From Spirochaetaceae bacterium UBA5556 (GTDB taxonomy: Bacteria; Spirochaetota; Spirochaetia; Treponematales; Rectinemataceae), in NCBI GenBank assembly GCA_002425765.1, contig DIMW01000001.1:1-64000 (forward strand): a stretch of DNA of 64,000 nt, read 5' to 3'. The position numbers and the translations under genes were made by a program. Below the pieces are notes generated by a model that was given only the letters and a program-made list of their open reading frames with translations, made no database searches and was not told the DNA's origin. Of the stretch, positions 8,033 through 15,680 are shown one piece after another. Positions within the stretch are counted from its first letter, which is position 1, and every line of letters begins with the position of its first letter.

Positions 8033-9184
8033 ATGCCACAACGTGGAGATCAGTGGACACGAACAGCGACGCGTATTTTTCGCGCTATCTGGCGCAATCC
8101 GAACATAAGCCGCATCGATCTCGCCGATACTCTCGGGCTCGATAAGTCGACCGTCACGAAACAAGTCGCATGCCTCATCGATAACGGCCTCATCATTGAA
8201 AAGGAGGAGGGCGAAGCATCGTCGCGCGGCGGACGGAGGCCTATCTATCTGGCGGTCAACAGGGAATACGGGCGCTTCATAGGCATCGAGCTTCAGTTGG
8301 GTTTTTACGAAGCGGTGGTTGTCGATCTGGCGGGTAACATTCTCGCGACGGTCCGGGGCGATACGCACGTCACGCGCGAAAATTTCGCGGAGACGGCCTC
8401 CGGCGTCGTCTCCGCGCTGCAGGGGCAATGCTGCGGAGATTCCCTGCTCCTCGGCGTCGGCGTGGGAACCGCCGGACTCGTCGACTCCAAAAAGGGACGC
8501 ATAAAGTATTCCGTGCCGCTCGGCATCGAAAAACCGCTCGATTTCGTAAAGGCCATGTCGGGCAAGCTTCAGGTCCCTTCCTTTATAGAGAATGACGCGA
8601 ACTGCTGTGCCTGGGGCGAGCTCGCCTTCAACAGGGACGAAGAGCTCAGGGACTTTCTGTTCGCCCTCGTCGAGTGCAGAGGAGACAAGACGTCCCTTCT
8701 CAAATACGGAGGGATCGGCGTGGGCTTCGGGGTCGTCCTCGGGGGAAAAGTGCACACGGGCGCTCACGGCTACACGGGAGAATTCAGGAGCGCGTTCTGC
8801 GAAGGACCGGGAGACCTGCAGTTCTCGCTGAGTAGGGACGAACTCGTGCAACTTCGGCGCGATAAGGCATTGCTGGGCAGGACGGTAGACGAGCTCGCGC
8901 GCAACATGGCCATGCTCATCAACACGATGGATTTTCAGCATGTGTATATCGGCGGCGACATCGAGAGCCTCGACATCGATCTTCCCGCCATCCTGATGCA
9001 CCGGCTGGAAGAGAACTGGATGTACCCTTCGCCCAAGGACGTGGAGATACGATATTCGAGCCTGGGGGACAAGGCTGTCGCCTTCGGCGCCGCGGGGATG
9101 GTCTTCGAACGCCTCATGGCGGAGCGGAGCATGCCGGGGCTCGCGGGACGAATTTCTTCGGACACGGTCCGGCGCGTCTCTTAA
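8033..9184 (+). CDS. ROK family transcriptional regulator
   Basis: This 383-aa NagC/XylR-type repressor is predicted to release its operator when it binds a sugar or sugar phosphate. Residues about 10-65 form a winged helix-turn-helix (SRIDLADTLGLDKSTVTKQV, then a wing with GGRRP). The rest is a ROK sugar-binding domain with GIEL, GVGTAGLVD and FIENDANCCAWGE. The cysteine-rich zinc motif (CxCGxxGCxE) typical of ROK proteins is absent in the expected place, so this copy may fold without zinc. It heads the operon of importer, GH1 and GH20 genes, with the divergent beta-mannosidase on the other side, and probably controls both. Confidence 0.88.
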   Translation: MPQRGDQWTRTATRIFRAIWRNPNISRIDLADTLGLDKSTVTKQVACLIDNGLIIEKEEGEASSRGGRRPIYLAVNREYGRFIGIELQLGFYEAVVVDLAGNILATVRGDTHVTRENFAETASGVVSALQGQCCGDSLLLGVGVGTAGLVDSKKGRIKYSVPLGIEKPLDFVKAMSGKLQVPSFIENDANCCAWGELAFNRDEELRDFLFALVECRGDKTSLLKYGGIGVGFGVVLGGKVHTGAHGYTGEFRSAFCEGPGDLQFSLSRDELVQLRRDKALLGRTVDELARNMAMLINTMDFQHVYIGGDIESLDIDLPAILMHRLEENWMYPSPKDVEIRYSSLGDKAVAFGAAGMVFERLMAERSMPGLAGRISSDTVRRVS

Positions 9185-9205
9185 CAGGGAAAAGAGGCAG
9201 GAATG

Positions 9206-9254
9206 CCTTGAAAATAGAGTTTTTGAAGAAGGGCGAATTGCCCTTTCAAGGAGG
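9206..9254 (+). promoter_or_regulatory. Stem-loop overlapping the ribosome-binding site of the binding-protein gene
   Basis: CCTTGAAA (9206-9213) can pair with TTTCAAGG (9244-9251). The latter overlaps the ribosome-binding site AAGGAGG (9248-9254). A competing inner pair, AAGGGC (9229-9234) with GCCCTT (9240-9245), shares bases with the outer stem. The arrangement could modulate translation of the downstream gene. It is a base-pairing observation only. Confidence 0.35.
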
Positions 9255-9259
9255 TTCTA

Positions 9260-10564
9260 ATGAAAAAGGGATTTCTCGTGATCCTGGCGCTGGCCATCGC
9301 GTTCGGCGGTGTCGTGGCGCAGGACAAGGTCACCCTGAATGTGCTCAACTACCAGCAGGCTGATCAGGCGGGATATCAGGAAGATGTGGCGATCTGGCAG
9401 AAGTTCCAGCAGCAGAATCCCGATATCACCCTCAACATGGAGGTTCTTTTCAACGAGCCGTACCACCAGAAACTTCAGGCCTACGCCGCGGCGGGGACCC
9501 TGCCCGACGTGTTCTACGTCTGGCCGACCGCCCGCAGCGCCGTCATCCATGAAAAGCATCTCGCGAAGGATCTTGCCGTGTTGCTCGGCCCCGACTTCCT
9601 GAAGGATTTCTCAGGCGCCGCGACCAACCCGAACAACCAGCTCGGGAAATACATGGCGATGCTCCCGCAGTCCTTCACCTACACGTCGGTGATGTACGTG
9701 AACAAGAAACTTCTGGCCGACAACGGCTTCGATCTGCCGAAGACCTACGAAGACCTCAAGAAGATGGTGCCGAAGCTCAAGGCCAAGGGCATCAATGTCG
9801 TGATGCTGCCGGACAAGGACGGCTGGCCGATGCAGTCCTGCCTCTTCTCGACGGTGCTCGGCCGCATGGCGGGCGACTCTTTCGTCGACGCGATCCTGGC
9901 GGGCAAGGCCAAGTTCACCGACAAGCCCTTCATCGACTCCCTCAAGGTGATCGACAACCTGTACAAGGACGGCATCATCGCCCGCGAGGACAACCAGGTC
10001 GGCTACGGCGAGGCGCCCGGACTCTTCGTGTCCGGCAAGGCCGCGATCTACATAGACGGCGACTGGAGAGCGGGAGCCTACATCACCGACAAGGCCTCGG
10101 GGAAAGCCCTCATTTCGCCGGCCGCCCAGCAGACCGATTTCGCGCTCCTTCCCTTCCCTGCCATCTCCGGCGAAGCGAACCCTGGCGTTCTCTCGGCGAT
10201 CGCGGGCACCGGCTGGGCCATCTCCGCGTCCATCCCCGCCGGCTCCGCGAGGGAGAAAGCCGCGGTCAGGCTCATCAAGTACCTGTATTCGGACGAAGTT
10301 CAGGCGATTCGCTACAGCACCGGCGCCTATGTGCCGACGCGCAAGAACGTCAAGGCGAACGTCGAACCCCTCGTCGCGAAGGTACCGGTGTTCTACGCCG
10401 ACAACCCCAAGACCTGCTACGTCTTTGACGGCATGTTCGACCCCGCGGTGTACAATGTGTTGAACGATGGCCTCATCGCGATCGGCCTCGGCACTTCCAC
10501 GCCCGAAAAAGTGGCGGCCGATATCCAGAAGGCCTACGAAACCTGGAAAGCTTCCCAGAAATAA
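9260..10564 (+). CDS. Sugar ABC transporter substrate-binding protein (family 1, MalE/UgpB type)
   Basis: This 434-aa periplasmic binding protein captures a carbohydrate and hands it to the two permeases encoded next. The signal peptide (MKKGFLVILALAIAFG, cleaved near VVAQ-D) has no lipobox. The mature part has the family pattern: VTLNVLNYQQ, an N-lobe with LPDVFYVW, then GKAAIYIDGDWRAGAY and a C-terminal SDEVQAIRYSTGAYVPTRK segment. The ribosome-binding site AAGGAGG lies 5 bases from the ATG. It follows the ROK gene by 75 bases and is followed by a strong stem-loop before the first permease. No dedicated ATPase is present, so an MsmK/UgpC-type shared ATPase elsewhere is probable. The ligand is likely an oligosaccharide of beta-linked mannose or GlcNAc (inference from neighbours). 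Confidence 0.92.
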   Translation: MKKGFLVILALAIAFGGVVAQDKVTLNVLNYQQADQAGYQEDVAIWQKFQQQNPDITLNMEVLFNEPYHQKLQAYAAAGTLPDVFYVWPTARSAVIHEKHLAKDLAVLLGPDFLKDFSGAATNPNNQLGKYMAMLPQSFTYTSVMYVNKKLLADNGFDLPKTYEDLKKMVPKLKAKGINVVMLPDKDGWPMQSCLFSTVLGRMAGDSFVDAILAGKAKFTDKPFIDSLKVIDNLYKDGIIAREDNQVGYGEAPGLFVSGKAAIYIDGDWRAGAYITDKASGKALISPAAQQTDFALLPFPAISGEANPGVLSAIAGTGWAISASIPAGSAREKAAVRLIKYLYSDEVQAIRYSTGAYVPTRKNVKANVEPLVAKVPVFYADNPKTCYVFDGMFDPAVYNVLNDGLIAIGLGTSTPEKVAADIQKAYETWKASQK

Positions 10565-10580
10565 TTGAAAATGGAGGAGT

Positions 10581-10639
10581 CGGGATGCGCGGAGCCCCCC
10601 GTGGGCGCCGGCCCGTCCGAGGGCTTCCCGCGCGTCCCG
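10581..10639 (+). terminator. Strong intercistronic stem-loop after the binding-protein gene
   Basis: The left arm CGGGATGCGCGGAGCCC (10581-10597) pairs with the right arm at 10621-10639 (GGGCT, then CCGCGCGTCCCG) with one G-U pair and a 2-base bulge, giving about 17 pairs. No clear T-run follows, so it probably acts as an mRNA-stabilising or partly terminating element. Such elements let the binding protein be made in excess over the permeases. Confidence 0.55.
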
Positions 10640-10701
10640 GCGTTTTCAAAAAAGAGAGGGAATGGCTGTTCTCTGGAAGAATTCTTTCACGCGGAGCTGA
10701 T

Positions 10702-11826
10702 ATGGCACATACAAACAGGGCACATCTTGAAGAGAGACGGGCGTACTGGGCAATGGTGACGCCCGCGTTCGCGCTCTACCTCCTCGTGATGGCCTTCCCC
10801 ATCGTTCTTTCCGTGGTTCTCTCGGTGTCGAACTATTCTGGCGGCAAGATGTTCGGCGGCGAAACGTGGGGATTCGCCGGGTTCGGCGCATACACGCGCG
10901 TCTTCACCGACCCCTGGTTCTGGAACGCGCTCAAGAACAATCTCTACATCGTGCTGATCTCGGTCTTCGGCCAACTGCCGCTTGGCCTCATCTTCGCGTA
11001 CTTCATCTACGCCAAGATCGTGAAGGCGCCGAGCTTCTGGCAGGGCGTGCTCTATGTGCCGAACATCATCTCCGTGATCGTGGTCGGCCTTCTGTGGCAG
11101 ACGATCTTTTCGCCTCACGGCCCGATCGGAGAAATCGTAAACCACTTTCGCGTGAACGATTTCCAAACTCAGCTCAAAGGCATTTTCAACGCGGCGGGGG
11201 GCTTCTCGCTCTCCGACGACGTCATCCACAAGATTCTGAATCTGGCAGGGCCAGCGGGCCAGTCGATGTTCTCGAACCCCGTGCCCGAGCTCCGGGACCT
11301 CCTGTCCTCGTATCAGGGCCAGCCCATGGGCGATGTCTACACGGCGCTCTCGAACCTCTTCGTGCAGAAGTGGAGCCCTGCCTTCCTCACCAAACCGGAT
11401 GTCGCCATGCTGCCCGTGCTCTTCGTGATCCTCTGGATGTACACGGGCATGTACCTCATCCTCTTTCTGGCGAACATGCAGAAGATCGACGCGCAGATCA
11501 TCGAGTCGGCGCGCATCGACGGGGCGAACGAGGGGCAGGTCATGCGCTTCATCATACTTCCCGCGCTCTCGGGGACCATCGTCAACTCGGCGATCCTCGC
11601 GATTTCCGGTTCCCTGTCGAGCTTCGCGCTCATCTTCGCGATGACGGGAGGAGGACCGTCGCGGGTCACCGAGATTCTCTCCATCTATATGTACAACAAC
11701 GCGTTTTTGGGCAGACCCAATTTCCCGCTCGCCAACGCGATTTCGCTCATCATGGTCCTCATCAGTATCGTCCTGATCGTGCTGACGAAGGCCGTCGAGA
11801 AGCGCTACGGCGGAAAGGAGGACTAA
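10702..11826 (+). CDS. Sugar ABC transporter permease (MalF type)
   Basis: This is an inner-membrane permease subunit, 374 aa from ATG 10702. It carries the ABC coupling-loop (EAA) motif ESARIDGANEGQVMRFIILP near the C-terminal third and about six membrane helices. The upstream open frame reaches back to 10585, but that part is basic, runs through the stem-loop and is unlike any permease start. ATG 10702 has GGAG upstream and begins a typical cytoplasmic lead into the first helix (YWAMVTPAFALYLLVMAFP). A long periplasmic insertion between helices (about residues 145-230) makes it larger than the usual ~300 aa, as in MalF-like members. It forms the channel with the next gene product. Confidence 0.9.
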   Translation: MAHTNRAHLEERRAYWAMVTPAFALYLLVMAFPIVLSVVLSVSNYSGGKMFGGETWGFAGFGAYTRVFTDPWFWNALKNNLYIVLISVFGQLPLGLIFAYFIYAKIVKAPSFWQGVLYVPNIISVIVVGLLWQTIFSPHGPIGEIVNHFRVNDFQTQLKGIFNAAGGFSLSDDVIHKILNLAGPAGQSMFSNPVPELRDLLSSYQGQPMGDVYTALSNLFVQKWSPAFLTKPDVAMLPVLFVILWMYTGMYLILFLANMQKIDAQIIESARIDGANEGQVMRFIILPALSGTIVNSAILAISGSLSSFALIFAMTGGGPSRVTEILSIYMYNNAFLGRPNFPLANAISLIMVLISIVLIVLTKAVEKRYGGKED

Positions 11827-11830
11827 AAAC

Positions 11831-12691
11831 ATGTCCGAGACGATCCGCGAATCCAGACTGAAAAAAACCTTCTCCGCCCTAGGGCGGGGGGCTGTCTATA
11901 TCGTGATGGGCGTCTTCGCGTTCATGACCCTGTATCCGATTTTCTGGCTCATCATGAACTCGTTCAAGACGACGAGGGAGTTCCAGGTGAGCCAGCTCGC
12001 GCTGCCCCACGCGGCGACCCTGCAGAACTACAGCGAGGCGTGGAAGATGGGCGATTTCGGCCTTCTCTTCCCGAACTCGATCATCTATACGCTCGGCACC
12101 ACGGCGGGCGTCATCTTTCTCTCGCTTCTGGCGGGCTTCGCCTTCGCCAAGCTGAAGTCGAGGGCGACGAAGCCGATCTACAACAGCTTCATCATAGGCA
12201 TCCTCCTGACGACGCAGACGCTGATGATTCCGCTCTTCCTCGAAGTGAACCTCCTCGGCATCTACAACACGCGGCTCGCGGTCCTCCTCGTCTACATCGG
12301 GGCGGGCCTCCCCATTGGCATTTATCTCTCGACGGAGTATATCAAGGCGATTCCCAGCGCGGTGGTCGAGTCGGCGCGCATCGACGGGGCGGGCTTCTTC
12401 AAGATATTTCTCAAGATCATCATACCGATGAGCGTGCCCGTCGCCACGACGCTCGCGATGCTGAACATTACGAGCACTTGGAACGAGTTCGCGCTCATCA
12501 ATATTCTCGTGTCCAAGACCGAGCTCAAGTCGCTGCCTCTGGGCATCTACAAGTTTTCGGGTTCGCTCTCCACCGACTACGGCAAGCAGTTCGCGGCGCT
12601 GACCATCGGGATGGTGCCCATGCTTGTGTTCTACATGATTTTCCGCAAGCAGATAACGAAGGGCGTGGCGGCCGGCGCGATCAAGGGATAA
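11831..12691 (+). CDS. Sugar ABC transporter permease (MalG type)
   Basis: This second channel subunit, 286 aa, is the normal length for a MalG-type permease. It has six predicted helices starting with YIVMGVFAFMTLYPIFWLIM, and the EAA coupling motif ESARIDGAGFFKIFLKIIIP. It begins 4 bases after the stop of the first permease with GGAGGA upstream, so the two are co-translated. The C-terminal motif (GMVPMLVFYMIFRKQITKGVAAGAIKG) is the standard end of this family. It pairs with the product of 10702-11826. Confidence 0.93.
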   Translation: MSETIRESRLKKTFSALGRGAVYIVMGVFAFMTLYPIFWLIMNSFKTTREFQVSQLALPHAATLQNYSEAWKMGDFGLLFPNSIIYTLGTTAGVIFLSLLAGFAFAKLKSRATKPIYNSFIIGILLTTQTLMIPLFLEVNLLGIYNTRLAVLLVYIGAGLPIGIYLSTEYIKAIPSAVVESARIDGAGFFKIFLKIIIPMSVPVATTLAMLNITSTWNEFALINILVSKTELKSLPLGIYKFSGSLSTDYGKQFAALTIGMVPMLVFYMIFRKQITKGVAAGAIKG

Positions 12692-12701
12692 GGAGCAGGG
12701 C

Positions 12702-14042
12702 ATGAAGCGGCAGGATGGATTCCCCGACGATTTTGTCTGGGGCTGTTCGACATCGAGCTATCAGATTGAAGGCGCGGCGGCGGAAGGGGGAAAGGGCCCT
12801 TCGATATGGGATACCTTCGCGCATGCGCCCGGCAAGGTGGCTAAAGGACACACCGGGGACATCGCCTGCGATTCCTACCACAGGTGGAACGACGACATCT
12901 CGCTCCTTCGGGAGCTGAACGCGGGGGCGTACCGCTTTTCGGTCTCGTGGACGCGCATACAGCCCGAGGGTAGGGGTTCTCCGAACCAGGCTGGTCTGGA
13001 TTACTACTCAAGGCTTGTGGACGCTCTCGCCGAAGCTGGCATAGAGCCCTGGCTCGAGCTCTTTCACTGGGACCTCCCTCAGGCTCTCGAGGAGGCCGGC
13101 GGATGGCGCGTCCGCGACACTGTGCTGCGCTTCGAGGAGTACGCCGCGATCATGTACGGGCATATCGGCGACCGCGTGCGTCACTGGACAAGCATGAACG
13201 AGCCCTGGTGCGCGGCTTTTCTGGGGCATCTGGTGGGCAACCACGCGCCTGGCATGCGGGACCGTGTGGCGGCGACGCGCGCCGTACACCACCTCCTTCT
13301 CGCGCACGGACTCGCGGCGCGGGACTATCGGCGGAGCGGACTCGCGGGCGAATACGGGCTCGTCATAAACCCGAACAGACCGAGGCCGGCGACTCTGCGC
13401 GCCGAGGACGTCGACGCGTCGGAACTGGCTTCCCTCGAGCGCACGTCCCTGTGGCTCGACCCGGTGTTCGGGCGGGGGTATCCCGCGGGATTTCTGGAGA
13501 GATTCGGTGAATACCTGCCGATCGAGGAGGGCGATATGGACATCATCGCTTCTCCGCTCGATTTCATCGGTGTGAACTACTACAACGAGGAGGCCGTGCG
13601 TGCCGCGGCGCCGCGCGCCGACAATCCGTATGGTTTCGAATTCGTGCCCACCTACCAGAAGAAGACCGAGATGGACTGGGAGATCGAGCCTCAGGGCCTG
13701 CGCCGCATACTCGAGCATATCGCCGGGAACTGGCCCTGCAGGGCCCTGTATGTGACCGAGAACGGGGCGGCTTTCGCCGACGCACTGGGGCCCGATGGCA
13801 TAATCCGCGACTATGACCGCATCGCATACCTGGAGGGCCACATCGAGGCCTGCCGCGAGGCGCTTTCGCACGGTGTTCCGCTCAAAGGGTACTTCGTGTG
13901 GAGCCTTCTGGACAATTTCGAGTGGTCCTTCGGCTACACGAAGAAGTTCGGGCTCGCGAGCGTCGACCCCGCCGACCGGAAGCGGCGACCCAAGCTCAGC
14001 TTCTATTATTACCGCGACAGGATTGCGGGCTTCCGCCCCTGA
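12702..14042 (+). CDS. Glycoside hydrolase family 1 beta-glycosidase
   Basis: This is a retaining beta-glycosidase of 446 aa, the standard length for bacterial GH1. The acid/base E167 is in MNEPW and the nucleophile E353 in VTENG. The N-terminal signature FVWGCSTSSYQIEGA and the C-terminal WSLLDNFEWSFGYTKKFGL are both present. It has no signal peptide, so it acts on imported sugar in the cytoplasm. Activity is probably beta-glucosidase, but GH1 also includes beta-mannosidases and beta-galactosidases, and the sequence does not separate them by eye. The start has AAGGAG 6 bases upstream, 10 bases after the permease stop. Confidence 0.93.
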   Translation: MKRQDGFPDDFVWGCSTSSYQIEGAAAEGGKGPSIWDTFAHAPGKVAKGHTGDIACDSYHRWNDDISLLRELNAGAYRFSVSWTRIQPEGRGSPNQAGLDYYSRLVDALAEAGIEPWLELFHWDLPQALEEAGGWRVRDTVLRFEEYAAIMYGHIGDRVRHWTSMNEPWCAAFLGHLVGNHAPGMRDRVAATRAVHHLLLAHGLAARDYRRSGLAGEYGLVINPNRPRPATLRAEDVDASELASLERTSLWLDPVFGRGYPAGFLERFGEYLPIEEGDMDIIASPLDFIGVNYYNEEAVRAAAPRADNPYGFEFVPTYQKKTEMDWEIEPQGLRRILEHIAGNWPCRALYVTENGAAFADALGPDGIIRDYDRIAYLEGHIEACREALSHGVPLKGYFVWSLLDNFEWSFGYTKKFGLASVDPADRKRRPKLSFYYYRDRIAGFRP

Positions 14043-14051
14043 GGAGAGGAC

Positions 14052-15614
14052 ATGGCGAGGAACGGCGATCTCGTCCCGCTTCCTGTCTCCTACGAGGAGC
14101 GGGAGGGGGCGTTTCATTTCGGAAGTGAGACTCTCATCGTCGCGCCGCCCGGGCTTTTCCCGGAAGCGGAAGTGCTGGCGGGCTGGCTCTCTTCGGTCGG
14201 CGGCATAGGGAAGGTCACGGTCGTACAAAAGAGGGGCGCAGAGGACGCAGGTCCTACTGGCCGAGATGGTGCGATTCATCTGGGCCTGTTTCCGGAAGTG
14301 CGCGAAGGCGCCCCCGAGGCCTACGAGCTTACGGTCTCGCCGGGCGGCATTGAGATTCGCGCCGCCGCCTCCGCGGGGATAGCGCGCGGCGCGGCGAGTC
14401 TCTGGCAGCTTGCGTTGTCGCAAGGGGCGGCTGTGGGTGCGACAGTGGTGCGGGACGAGCCGCGGTTTGCGTGGCGTGGTCTCATGCTCGACTGCGCGCG
14501 CAATTTTTTCAGGGTGGAGTTCATAGAAAAACTGCTCGACGCGGCAGCGCTCCACAAACTCAATGTTTTCCACTGGCATCTGACCGACGATCAGGCCTGG
14601 AGGCTCGAAATTCTTTCCAGACCCGAGCTCACCGGGCGCGGGGCCTTCAGACAGGACCTGCGCTACCGGATAGCCTGGGAAAAGGGTGGATTCTACAGCC
14701 GGGAAGACGTCGCCCGCATCGTGAAGTATGCCGAGGCGCGCCACATCCTCGTGGTCCCAGAGATAGAGTCGCCAGGCCACAGCACGGCCCTCCTCGCCTC
14801 GCACCCTGAATTCTCCTGCCTCGGTGGACAGGATGCTTCTGTACACTTCGAGCCGGAGGACCGTTATGGCATCTTCGAGGACATACTCTGCGGCGGGAAC
14901 GACCGCGTGCTCTCATTCTTCGACGAAGTACTCGATGAGGTTTGCGCCATGTTCCCGGGCGACTATGTGCACATGGGGGGGGACGAGGCGCCGAAAGGGC
15001 GGTGGCTGGCGTGCCCTGACTGTCAGAGGAAGATGCGCGTCCTGGGCCTCATCAAGGATGACGGCAGGTATGAACCCGAGGGTCTTCAGGCTTGGTTTAT
15101 GGGAGAGCTGGCGCGGATGCTGGCCCGTCGCGGTAAAAGGATGATAGGCTGGGACGAAGTCGTGGAGGGCTGCATCGGGAAAGATACGCTGGTGATGTCT
15201 TGGCGGGGGTACGAGAACGGCCGGCGCGCTGCGGAGCTCGGCCATGATGTTGTGATGTGTCCTCAGACGAAGGCCTGCTACCTCGATCACAAGCATTTAG
15301 ATTCTCCTGAGGAGCCCGGGCATCTCGGCGTCTGTACTCTAGAGGATTCCTACCTGTTCGAGCCACTGCCCGAGGGCTTGAGCGTCGGGGCGGCGGGCCA
15401 CATCATCGGCGGGCAGGCCAACCTGTGGAGCGAGCTTCTGTACTTTGGAAGGCAGGCCGAATATATGCTTTTCCCCAGGCTGTGCGCGCTGTCCGAGGCG
15501 CTCTGGAGCCCGCGCCAAAAGCGCAGCTTTGAAGATTTCAGCGCGCGGCTCGAAACGCACAAGCGCAGGCTCGACGCGCTCGACATCGCATGGTGCCGAT
15601 CAAAAGGGGTATAA
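14052..15614 (+). CDS. Beta-N-acetylhexosaminidase, glycoside hydrolase family 20
   Basis: This enzyme releases terminal GlcNAc or GalNAc by substrate-assisted catalysis. The 520-aa protein has the small N-terminal GH20b domain (about residues 1-130), then the barrel with FHWHLTDDQAWRLE, PEIESPGHS and the catalytic pair D311-E312 in HMGGDEAPKG. A later WDEVVEG and a GGQANLWSE segment are also family marks. No signal peptide is visible, so it is cytoplasmic and acts on imported oligosaccharides. It is the last gene of the ROK-led operon, 9 bases after GH1, and converges on lacZ with a 66-base gap. Together with the beta-mannosidase it could dismantle Man-beta-GlcNAc units. Confidence 0.94.
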   Translation: MARNGDLVPLPVSYEEREGAFHFGSETLIVAPPGLFPEAEVLAGWLSSVGGIGKVTVVQKRGAEDAGPTGRDGAIHLGLFPEVREGAPEAYELTVSPGGIEIRAAASAGIARGAASLWQLALSQGAAVGATVVRDEPRFAWRGLMLDCARNFFRVEFIEKLLDAAALHKLNVFHWHLTDDQAWRLEILSRPELTGRGAFRQDLRYRIAWEKGGFYSREDVARIVKYAEARHILVVPEIESPGHSTALLASHPEFSCLGGQDASVHFEPEDRYGIFEDILCGGNDRVLSFFDEVLDEVCAMFPGDYVHMGGDEAPKGRWLACPDCQRKMRVLGLIKDDGRYEPEGLQAWFMGELARMLARRGKRMIGWDEVVEGCIGKDTLVMSWRGYENGRRAAELGHDVVMCPQTKACYLDHKHLDSPEEPGHLGVCTLEDSYLFEPLPEGLSVGAAGHIIGGQANLWSELLYFGRQAEYMLFPRLCALSEALWSPRQKRSFEDFSARLETHKRRLDALDIAWCRSKGV

Positions 15615-15680
15615 TGCCGAAATCTCGGCCCGCCGCTGACAATGAGAGGCTTCTTCTTCCGACATCCTTCTCAGCGTCAC

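Noticed and set aside
10585..10701. N-terminal extension of the MalF-type permease
   Set aside because: It translates the intercistronic stem-loop and is not permease-like.
15600..15680. TATAAT-like box between GH20 and lacZ
   Set aside because: It lies at the 3' end of GH20 between convergent genes, with no downstream gene on that strand.
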